A program made the position numbers and the translations under genes. Below the pieces are notes generated by a model. That model saw only the letters and a list, made by a program, of their open reading frames with translations. It was not told the origin of the DNA and ran no database searches. A stretch of 37,191 nt of DNA, from IMG/VR virus record IMGVR_UViG_3300032676_001408, positions 1 to 37,191 of that record, one strand, 5' to 3'. The stretch's first letter is position 1. Every line of letters begins with the position of its first letter. Below are positions 1-6,956 of this stretch, piece after piece. The DNA is from a virus.

Positions 1-787
1 TAAATATAATCAATATGGCTCTATTGATTATATAAAAACATTTAAAGATTTAAAACCTTTTCAATTCTTAAAAGATATAAAATTAGACATATCTAAATAT
101 GATAAAATTATTACTGATTTTGAACCAATTACAGCATGGGCTTGTAAAAAACAAAATATAGATTGTTTAGGAATATCTCATCAATATTCATTTACATCTG
201 ATAAATCTCCACGTCCAAAAAATAAAAGTTATTTTGGTGAGTTTATTCTTAAAAATATGGCTCCAGTAAGTAATGAAATAGGACTTCATTTTAAAAAATA
301 TGATAATAATATCTTATATCCTATCATAAGGGATGAGATTATGTATTCTAAACCAGTAAAAGGTGGTGTATATACAGTTTATTTACCATCTTATTCATTA
401 AATATGTTATTGCCTATTTTATCTAAACATAATGCAGTTTTTGAGATTTTTTCAAAAGAAATTAATACAACTAAGATATACAAAAATTGTATTATCAAAC
501 CAAATTCAATAAAAGATTTTACAAAATCTTTTATAAATTGTAGAGGAATCATAACTTCTGCGGGATTTGAAACTCCTTCAGAAGCAATGTTTATGAAAAA
601 GAAATTAATGTGTATTCCTATATTAGGACAATATGAACAATTATGTAATGCAGAATCTCTGAAAGAGTTAGGAGTTATGGTTAAATATGATTTATCAGAA
701 TTAGATAGTTTTATTCATAATAAACCTAAGTATAAGTTTGAATGGGAAGATCCTATGGAAAAAATACTAAAAAAGATTACGAATTAA
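1..787 (+). CDS. Glycosyltransferase, MJ1255-like (C-terminal part; start lies outside the window)
   Basis: The reading frame is open from base 2 and ends with TAA at 785-787, so the gene begins before the window; the first ATG at 257 is internal. Two stretches identify it. An ITDFEPITAWACKK-like segment (about bases 110-155) and a later AGFETPSEAM...GQYEQLCNA segment match the GT-B fold family of UDP-sugar glycosyltransferases typified by MJ1255, in which AGFET...E is the nucleotide-sugar binding part of the C-terminal Rossmann domain. The protein would transfer a sugar from a nucleotide donor. The acceptor cannot be read from sequence; phage DNA bases and host surface glycans are both possible. 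It converges on the UvsY-like gene with a 4-nt overlap. The family call is fairly secure, the substrate unknown. Confidence 0.75.
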   Translation, partial: KYNQYGSIDYIKTFKDLKPFQFLKDIKLDISKYDKIITDFEPITAWACKKQNIDCLGISHQYSFTSDKSPRPKNKSYFGEFILKNMAPVSNEIGLHFKKYDNNILYPIIRDEIMYSKPVKGGVYTVYLPSYSLNMLLPILSKHNAVFEIFSKEINTTKIYKNCIIKPNSIKDFTKSFINCRGIITSAGFETPSEAMFMKKKLMCIPILGQYEQLCNAESLKELGVMVKYDLSELDSFIHNKPKYKFEWEDPMEKILKKITN

Positions 788-1269
788 CGACCTAAATAAT
801 TCATTAAATCAATAATATTTTTGATTGCATAACTAAAAGAATCTAAATTCTTTGAACAAGACCTAAGAAACTCTATATGATTCTCAATTAGTTCTAATGT
901 TCTTTGATTTTCTGCTATATGACCTTCAATTAACATTATTTTTTCACCTGTATTAGTCTTTAATGGAGAAGCAACAGCATATAATACAAACTTATCTTGT
1001 TTTAATCTTTTAAGGTGAGTATCTTCTTTTGACCTCTTAGATAAGAAAAGAGATATTTGTTCCATAATTATTTGTTTATATGAAAGAGCTAGTGCTTGAT
1101 TTTCCATAATGCAATCAGGACTTGTTAATTTTTCTTTAAGAACGTCAAATAAAGGATTAATTTTTCCGTTCCATTCATTCATTCTTGTTTGAAAGAAGTC
1201 TTCCATTGCTTGGTTCTTCTCAGAGCATTTTTTAATTCTATCTAATTCTTCTTGAGTATATAAATTCAT
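784..1269 (-). CDS. uvsY: UvsY-like recombination mediator
   Basis: A 161-residue, charged, helical protein without cysteine-rich or membrane segments. Its last 40 residues, with SYAIKNIIDLMNYLGR at the end, resemble the C-terminus of T4 UvsY (137 residues, ending in a GFAIKHIQDMRAFE-like segment). The central LSKRSKEDTHLKRLKQDKF region sits where UvsY has its DNA-binding basic helix. UvsY loads the UvsX recombinase onto single-stranded DNA coated by gp32. In T4, uvsY lies beside uvsW and baseplate genes, and here a UvsW-like helicase is 2.5 kb away and a baseplate operon follows, which supports the call. The assignment rests on short remembered similarity, so a different helical protein cannot be excluded. 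Confidence 0.6.
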   Translation of the reverse strand: MNLYTQEELDRIKKCSEKNQAMEDFFQTRMNEWNGKINPLFDVLKEKLTSPDCIMENQALALSYKQIIMEQISLFLSKRSKEDTHLKRLKQDKFVLYAVASPLKTNTGEKIMLIEGHIAENQRTLELIENHIEFLRSCSKNLDSFSYAIKNIIDLMNYLGR

Positions 1270-1293
1270 AACATTATATATTTATATTTAAAT

Positions 1294-1324
1294 TTTGTTA
1301 TTACAATTTTTTTATTTATATTTG
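1294..1324 (+). promoter_or_regulatory. Bacteroidota-type promoter for the AlaRS-like gene
   Basis: TTTG at 1294-1297 and TATATTTG at 1317-1324 are separated by 19 nt, matching the Bacteroidota housekeeping promoter TTTG-N17-23-TAnnTTTG. The ATG of the next gene follows 15 nt after the -7 box, implying a very short leader. The same octamer, spacing and distance recur in front of the bifunctional nuclease gene at 19438. Confidence 0.6.
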
Positions 1325-1339
1325 TAAAAATATAAAAAT

Positions 1340-2176
1340 ATGAATGTAAAAGAAAAATATAAAGAATATTGCCTATCAAAAGGAATTAATTTTGAATTGA
1401 TTGATAAAGTTAATTCATATGATGATACCACTATTTTTTGTCCTGCTGGAATGCAAAAATTTAAAGATAAATTTAAAGATTTAGATTATACAGGAACCGA
1501 ATCTAATATACAAAGTTGTATTAGAATGAATGATTTTGAAGAAATTGGAGATAGTTCCCATTTATTATATTTTAATATGATTGGGTTATTTAGTTTTCGT
1601 CAAATGTCTATTCAAGAAGCTATTGATTTTTGGTGTGATTTTTTGATAAATCATTTAAACTTAAAAATTGATTATATCACAATTCATGAAGATAAATATG
1701 ATGAATGGAAAAATTTTTATTCTAAATGGAATCTACAAACTAGAATTAGTGAAGATTGTATTTGGTCAGATGGTGAAATAGGCGGTTATTGTACTGAGTT
1801 TTTTATTAATGATGTAGAAATAGGGAATATAGTTAATCCTTTAGGAACATCAATAGACGCAGGTTTCGGTTTAGAGAGGATTGAGATATTCGTAAATAAT
1901 AAAATAATTGATAAAGAAACTACTTTAAGAGAATCTATATTAAAAATTATTGATAGTGGATTTATTCCATCAAATACAAAAGGTGGATATGTATTACGAA
2001 AGCTTCTTAGGGAAGCTTTCAAATTAAACATTCATATAGACCATGAGTTTTATGATGCTGAAATTAAAAGACAAACTAAAATAGTAGAAAGATATAATCG
2101 CTTAAAAGATAAGCATAAAGATATGCCTAAAGAATGGTGGTATGATACTCATGGTATTATTATAGATGAATTATAA
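1340..2176 (+). CDS. Alanyl-tRNA synthetase-like catalytic core protein
   Basis: A 278-residue class II synthetase-like protein aligned to the AlaRS active site. CPAGMQKFKD (34-43) corresponds to the AlaRS TNAGMNQFK segment. R62 and the GDSSHLLYFNMIGLFSF stretch (70-86) correspond to motif 2. IWSDGEIGGYCTEFF (141-155) matches the MGD-GPCGPC-E loop, GFGLER (175-180) is motif 3, and IPSN..GGYVLRKLLREA (209-226) matches the helical domain entry. Bacterial AlaRS has about 870 residues; the editing domain, C-Ala and most of the tRNA-recognition domain are missing here. It may still form alanyl-adenylate (or another aminoacyl-adenylate) and pass it to a non-tRNA acceptor or a minimal tRNA-like substrate. 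It has its own host-type promoter and overlaps the convergent GNAT-like gene by 6 nt. Confidence 0.75.
   Translation: MNVKEKYKEYCLSKGINFELIDKVNSYDDTTIFCPAGMQKFKDKFKDLDYTGTESNIQSCIRMNDFEEIGDSSHLLYFNMIGLFSFRQMSIQEAIDFWCDFLINHLNLKIDYITIHEDKYDEWKNFYSKWNLQTRISEDCIWSDGEIGGYCTEFFINDVEIGNIVNPLGTSIDAGFGLERIEIFVNNKIIDKETTLRESILKIIDSGFIPSNTKGGYVLRKLLREAFKLNIHIDHEFYDAEIKRQTKIVERYNRLKDKHKDMPKEWWYDTHGIIIDEL
1998..2020. repeat. Hairpin inside the AlaRS-like coding sequence
   Basis: A 9-bp perfect inverted repeat, GAAAGCTTC (1998-2006) and GAAGCTTTC (2012-2020), with loop TTAGG. It lies in codons for the conserved RKLLREAF segment and uses CTT, GCT and TTC, while neighbouring leucine codons are mostly TTA. 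It may be coincidental or a mark of a transferred tract. Confidence 0.45.
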
Positions 2177-2734
2177 TTTTTTTGCATATACATCACATAA
2201 ACTTTTTTCATTACGCAAAAACATTGTGTATATAAGGTCATAACCTTTTTTAGTATAATCTATATTTTCTTTTAAATTTCTATCTTGTTTTAAAAATATA
2301 TAATCATAACTATTATTAATAGCATCTAATAATTTAGATGCTATTTTATTATTTCTAAATTCTGGTTTAACAGATATAGCTTCTAATTCAATTCCTTTTA
2401 AATTATCAAATTGATTTATATCTTGGTAATATTCGGTTCTAAAACTAGGATCATTTTGTTTAAATTTTTCAATATCTTTTGTTATTTCACTTTCATAACA
2501 TATAGCAGAACCTAATGGATAATTGGTATCATCTAAAGCTATTAATGATAATTTAGGATTTCCTTTATCTCTAATGTCTTTATAAATATAGTTATATGGG
2601 ACTTGTGGTAAAGATTTGTGTAATTCTTCTGCACATAAAGTAACTGCGTCTAAATATTCTTTATAATCTAAGTTAGATTATACATTAAAAAATTTATTTG
2701 ATTGAAAGTCTTCAAAAAGTCTTAAATATCTCAT
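2171..2734 (-). pseudogene. GNAT-like acetyltransferase gene with an in-frame TAA after an 18-codon leader
   Basis: The minus-strand frame from ATG at 2734 to TAA at 2171 is 188 codons long and is interrupted once, by TAA at 2678-2680 (codon 19). Before the stop it encodes MRYLRLFEDFQSNKFFNV, a leader of the type shared by several genes here. After the stop, 168 codons read cleanly and include IELEAISVKPEFRNNKIAS, which resembles GNAT motif A (acetyl-CoA pyrophosphate-binding loop), so an N-acetyltransferase fold is likely. No ATG near the beginning of the second part would rescue it. The stop lies inside a 21-nt perfect palindrome. Possible explanations are a nonsense mutation, recoding, reinitiation, or a sequence error. 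Absence of other lesions suggests the break is recent or tolerated. It ends overlapping the AlaRS-like gene tail to tail. Confidence 0.65.
2662..2682. repeat. Perfect palindrome over the in-frame stop of the GNAT-like gene
   Basis: Ten-base arms at 2662-2671 and 2673-2682 flank a single central base (2672). The stop codon of the broken gene (2678-2680) lies in one arm. As RNA the two arms could pair only with a very tight turn; as DNA it looks like an operator for a dimeric protein. Confidence 0.6.
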
Positions 2735-2794
2735 AATTATAGTATATTATATATATCATGATCTTGCATGAATTCAAATTTTTTACTTATCAAT

Positions 2795-3679
2795 TTATAT
2801 CTTCTTATCAAAAATATAAACATCAAACATTTTATTACCTTTAACCCCTTTTATTTTTCTTAGATCATCCCCTGAGATTGATGTTAAAACTTTAAAAACA
2901 CCTAAGTTTTTACCTTTTTCATCAATTAGTTTTGCGGTATTTCCAGGTCTTCCCATAGCTCCTAATATAACAAAATAAGTATTACCATAAACACTTTTTA
3001 AGAAAGATATTCTAACATTTGCTATATCCTTAACATTATTTAAATAAGGACATTCTAATGGTTCATCCATATTTAATTTAGTTCCTGTTGATTTAACTTT
3101 TACTGATACAAAAGCATTTTTTTGATCATCTAATACAATCTTTTCTTTATTTTGTATTTCTTCTGATTTAACCAAACTTTGTTGATTTCTTCTGATTTCA
3201 TTAAAATCTGCTTTAGCAATTATACCACCCTTCATTCCTCTATCATTCATATTATATCCACTTGGAGGAAGTCTATAAAACGAACCTGTGAATGTAATTG
3301 AAAGAACTCTGTCTAATCTAAACATTCTCCATATTTTTTCAACATGTCTATTGTTAGATATAGACCAACCTTTTAAGTGATAACCTCTTATTAATATATT
3401 ACCTACACTTGATTTTCCTATAACCATTGGATAAATAACACGTTCATGTCCTTTTGGAGCAAAGTCATTTTTTCCTTTATAAGTTACTAAGAATATCATA
3501 CCATACTTTATGGCTTTTTCTATTAATTCTTGAGTTGGTTTAATAGGTTTATTAACTTCAATCCCTTCTATACCATTATTGTTTTTCAATTGAAAACGAG
3601 GTATATATTCGGCATCTTCATTGATTTTTTGGTATAAAATGTATTCAACAGGTTTTATGTTTATATTAAATAAGTTCAT
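2795..3679 (-). CDS. WYL-domain-like protein
   Basis: A 294-residue soluble protein. Residues 60-145 resemble a WYL ligand-binding domain: RVIYPMVIG (80-88), then NILIRGYHLKG (94-104), then WRMFRLDRVLSI (117-128). This follows the usual order of a P-containing strand, an L-A-Y/R-Y-like strand and an FRLDRI-like helix. WYL domains bind nucleic acid or nucleotide ligands and often control repair or defence genes. No helix-turn-helix is evident, so a transcription factor is not indicated. The C-terminal 100 residues form no recognised domain. It is transcribed divergently from the UvsW-like helicase across a 66-bp AT-rich gap. Function remains unknown. Confidence 0.55.
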   Translation of the reverse strand: MNLFNINIKPVEYILYQKINEDAEYIPRFQLKNNNGIEGIEVNKPIKPTQELIEKAIKYGMIFLVTYKGKNDFAPKGHERVIYPMVIGKSSVGNILIRGYHLKGWSISNNRHVEKIWRMFRLDRVLSITFTGSFYRLPPSGYNMNDRGMKGGIIAKADFNEIRRNQQSLVKSEEIQNKEKIVLDDQKNAFVSVKVKSTGTKLNMDEPLECPYLNNVKDIANVRISFLKSVYGNTYFVILGAMGRPGNTAKLIDEKGKNLGVFKVLTSISGDDLRKIKGVKGNKMFDVYIFDKKI

Positions 3680-3745
3680 ATTTTATATATATTAAATTCT
3701 AAACATTTAATTATAATAATATATAATGGAAAAATAAATACTTTA

Positions 3746-5473
3746 ATGAAGTTTAGATATGATAAAAACACTGAAAAATTGATAGTAAGTGATTCAACAA
3801 GAACCGAATATCATCAAATAAAAATTTGGCTAGAAAGATATGTGAAAGGATATAGATTTATGGGTGCTTTTAAAGCCGGAGTATGGAATGGAAAAGAATC
3901 ATATTTTGATGATGGTAAGGTTAATATGGGACTATGGAAAGAATGTTTAAAGGCTTGTAAAGAAATAGGAGTTAAATTTGAAATAGAAAATAAAGAAGAA
4001 TTTCCTTTAGATAGAGATATAAATATAGATGATTTAGTCGATTTTTGTGATGATTTTTTTCAAAATCATCAAGTAAGAAATAAAGAAGGTCAATGGATAG
4101 ATTTTAGACCCCATGATTATCAAGTAGATACCGCTTTTAAGATTCTTAAAAATAGATATTGCATGGCGGAAGTAGCTACATCGGGTGGTAAATCTTTAGT
4201 TATTGCTTTAGTTATATTTTATATACTTAAAAATGTAAATCCTGATGCTAAATTTTTGATTATAGTTCCTTCTATAACATTAGTAACACAATTTTATGAT
4301 GATATTATTTCATATTATTATGGACAAAATAATATACAAAATTCATTTGATTATACTTATGAAATAGAATTAGAAAATGGTGATGTTATTATGAAAAATC
4401 CTAATGATAAAATTACTATTGATAAAAAAGGAGAAATTGATGTAATCAAATTAACAGATAAACATAAAATAGATGGAGTTTCTATTAAAAGAATTATCAA
4501 AAATAAATTAGATAAACCTTTAAGAATAGAAGAAATAATGAGTGATAAACCTAGAAAATTTTCAGGAGTAGAAAGTCCTAATATTTATATTGGTTGTTAT
4601 CAATCATTAGAAAAATGGCCTAAATCTTTCTTTCAACAATTTTATATGGTAGCTTGTGATGAAGCTCATGGTTCAAAATCAACTACCGTTAAAGCAATTT
4701 TGAAAAAAACATTTGGAGCTGCTCATATTAGATTTGGGGTATCCGGTACATTCCCATCTGATGATACATTGGAAATATTAACTATTCAATCAGTATTAGG
4801 TCCAAAAGTAACACAGATTGATGCGGATACATTAGTTAAAAGAGGTAATATAACTCCGATGAGTATTAAAGTACTTTTATTAAATCATGATGATAAAAAT
4901 TTTAATACTTCGTTAAATATAGCAAAAAGATCAGGTATTGGTAAAGATGTTTTTAATTTTGAAAAGCAATGGATACAAAATTCAGAAAAGAGATTGAATT
5001 TTATTTATAAAATAGTAGAAAAGTGTGAAGCAAATACGTTAATCTTATTCCATACTATAGAATATGGTCATAAGATTTTAGATAAAATAAAAACTATTAG
5101 TGGTAAAGATTTTTATTATATTGATGGAGAAATAAATAATAAGAGTAGGGAAGAAATTAAAAAACAAATGGAAGTTACAAAAGATAATGTAAAAGTTCTT
5201 GTGGGTAGTTATGGAACATTAGCTGTAGGATGGTCTGTTAATGCAATAACCAATGTTATATTTGCTGATTCTTTTAAATCTGAACAAATAGTTATACAAG
5301 CAATAGGTAGGGCTTTAAGAAAACATTCTGAAAAATCCGTAGCTAATATATTTGATTTAGTTGATATATTTGATTCCTCTATGAGTAATATATTATATAA
5401 GCATTTTTTAGAGCGAGAAGGTTTTTATAAAAAGCGTAAATATCCTTATAAGATAGTTAAAATTAACTTATAA
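3746..5473 (+). CDS. uvsW: UvsW-like SF2 DNA helicase
   Basis: A 575-residue superfamily 2 helicase. The N-terminal 90 residues (IWLERYVKGYRFMGAFKAG...) match the small DNA-binding domain that precedes the motor in T4 UvsW. Motor motifs appear in order: Walker A ATSGGKS (144-150), DEAH (305-308), SGT (333-335), then in the second RecA domain GSYGTLAVGWSVNA and QAIGRALRK (motifs V and VI). UvsW unwinds R-loops and branched recombination intermediates and drives the switch from origin- to recombination-dependent replication. Between the Ia region and DEAH there is an extra segment of roughly 70 residues (about 200-270), making it longer than T4 UvsW. A strong terminator follows immediately. This call is secure. 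Confidence 0.9.
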   Translation: MKFRYDKNTEKLIVSDSTRTEYHQIKIWLERYVKGYRFMGAFKAGVWNGKESYFDDGKVNMGLWKECLKACKEIGVKFEIENKEEFPLDRDINIDDLVDFCDDFFQNHQVRNKEGQWIDFRPHDYQVDTAFKILKNRYCMAEVATSGGKSLVIALVIFYILKNVNPDAKFLIIVPSITLVTQFYDDIISYYYGQNNIQNSFDYTYEIELENGDVIMKNPNDKITIDKKGEIDVIKLTDKHKIDGVSIKRIIKNKLDKPLRIEEIMSDKPRKFSGVESPNIYIGCYQSLEKWPKSFFQQFYMVACDEAHGSKSTTVKAILKKTFGAAHIRFGVSGTFPSDDTLEILTIQSVLGPKVTQIDADTLVKRGNITPMSIKVLLLNHDDKNFNTSLNIAKRSGIGKDVFNFEKQWIQNSEKRLNFIYKIVEKCEANTLILFHTIEYGHKILDKIKTISGKDFYYIDGEINNKSREEIKKQMEVTKDNVKVLVGSYGTLAVGWSVNAITNVIFADSFKSEQIVIQAIGRALRKHSEKSVANIFDLVDIFDSSMSNILYKHFLEREGFYKKRKYPYKIVKINL

Positions 5474-5499
5474 AAAATCCCCTTTAGGGGATTTTTTAT
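5470..5499. terminator. Bidirectional intrinsic terminator
   Basis: A 13-bp perfect stem (5470-5482 with 5487-5499) and TTTA loop, with four G:C pairs next to the loop and A/T runs on both sides, between convergent uvsW and the gp5-like gene. The stop codon of the minus-strand gene lies within the stem. Confidence 0.9.
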
Positions 5500-6917
5500 G
5501 TATGTTTAATAAATAAAGCATTAGACCTAGAATTTAAACCACTTAATCTTCCGCATTGATTTAGTATATCATTAGCGGGAACATTTAGTCTTTGTTTTCC
5601 CCCATTTGGATCATGTACTATATATGTACCATCTAAATTTTTTCCAACTATTAACATCCAATGCTGATGCCCATGTACATATTGTGGATTCCCCCCATGA
5701 TTTTTACTTTCCCAAAGTATAGGGGCATTTCCTAATAAAAAATCTAATTTATTTTGGTTACAATTATAATTAGGTGTTGGTAATGGGAAACCATATTTAC
5801 TTTGAATTTGATTCCAAGATACAATTATTTTTCTACCATTAGCATTGAAAAAATCTAATGGACTTGCATTTTTACCGAAAGCAGAGGCATACATCGCAAA
5901 TGTAGATAAAGCACAACCTGCTTGCCTTATAGTATATGTACCATCTCCATAATTAGCCCAGGTAGGATCCCCTTGATTAAATAAATTACAATTCCATAAA
6001 ATAGATACTGTTTTAGGATCTATATCTACTTTTTTAGATGAAACTATAGAAGGAGATTCTGAACCTAAATTATCTTTAGTAATTAAATTTGCAGGATTTT
6101 CAGAACCTGTGGTTGATGTATAATCAGAAGTTGGGGTATATGGAGCTGCTTGTGTAGTTGTTAATACTTCCCCTACGTTTGTAGTATAATTATCTCCAAA
6201 TTGTTTTACATAAGGTCTTTTTTGGGAAGCTATATTAGAGTTTTTAGATATTTTTACATGTTTAGATAAGAAATTTTCTCTTAAATCTTGATATTGCTGT
6301 AAACAATCTATAAAACTTGGATTTGGTGTGACAGGTGCTCCTAGATTTCCTAAGTAAGGACCTCCATTAGAACCTAGAAGATTTTCAACAAAAGTATCAA
6401 ACCAATTCATCCAAGTTGTAGCTAAAAGGGCATTCTCATCGGCATCATTAGAACCTAATGTTATAATTGAAGAAGGGTCTCTTAGATTTAGAGCAATATT
6501 TCCATATTGATCTAAATTAATATTAGTATATTCATGGTCTATTTTTAAACCTTCACTGTTGTTTCTATAAATTTGCGTAGAATGATCTAAGAATATAGAT
6601 TTAAAACTAGTGTAATCTTCTGCACTAAGGGCTTTTAATTTATTTTCTAAATTTATATTATAATGTTCTGCATAAATATACTCAGGTAATTTATCATCTC
6701 CATCTTGAAACACAACCGAAACAATTTTACCTATATCAGGTACATTATATTCATTACCATTAAGATCTTTGAAAGGACTTGCCCAAGGTATATTTTCTTT
6801 AGTTACACCATCATAAACTTTTATTACTCTAGCTTTAACTCTACCAATTCTATCGGGATCATTATTTTCTTCAACAACACCGACAAATATTTTATCTTTT
6901 AATTCTTCTCTTATCAT
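5496..6917 (-). CDS. gp5/VgrG-like baseplate spike with C39-type cysteine peptidase
   Basis: A 473-residue protein. Residues 10-90 form an OB-fold of the gp5/VgrG type (FVGVVEENNDPDRIGRVKAR, then PWASPF and DIGKIVSVVF), the part that sits under the gp27-like hub. The middle (about 160-225) contains a WMNWFDTFVENLL...GPYLGNLGAPV segment seen in related phage spike proteins. The C-terminal part (about 305-473) resembles a C39-like papain-fold peptidase. A glutamine at 332 precedes C335 in QAGCALS, H419 lies in HQHWMLIVG, and D436 in HDPNGG, giving a plausible Cys-His-Asp triad. T4 gp5 carries a lysozyme at this place, so peptide cleavage in the cell wall during entry is inferred. It is the last gene of the baseplate operon. 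Confidence 0.8.
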   Translation of the reverse strand: MIREELKDKIFVGVVEENNDPDRIGRVKARVIKVYDGVTKENIPWASPFKDLNGNEYNVPDIGKIVSVVFQDGDDKLPEYIYAEHYNINLENKLKALSAEDYTSFKSIFLDHSTQIYRNNSEGLKIDHEYTNINLDQYGNIALNLRDPSSIITLGSNDADENALLATTWMNWFDTFVENLLGSNGGPYLGNLGAPVTPNPSFIDCLQQYQDLRENFLSKHVKISKNSNIASQKRPYVKQFGDNYTTNVGEVLTTTQAAPYTPTSDYTSTTGSENPANLITKDNLGSESPSIVSSKKVDIDPKTVSILWNCNLFNQGDPTWANYGDGTYTIRQAGCALSTFAMYASAFGKNASPLDFFNANGRKIIVSWNQIQSKYGFPLPTPNYNCNQNKLDFLLGNAPILWESKNHGGNPQYVHGHQHWMLIVGKNLDGTYIVHDPNGGKQRLNVPANDILNQCGRLSGLNSRSNALFIKHT

Positions 6918-6956
6918 AAATTATATATTATATAAAACTTTTTCCTTATATAATAA

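Noticed and set aside
1786-2031. Open frames on the opposite strand of large genes (for example within the AlaRS-like, baseplate and fibre genes)
   Set aside because: They are antisense shadows in AT-rich coding DNA, with no recognisable domains and no room for starts.
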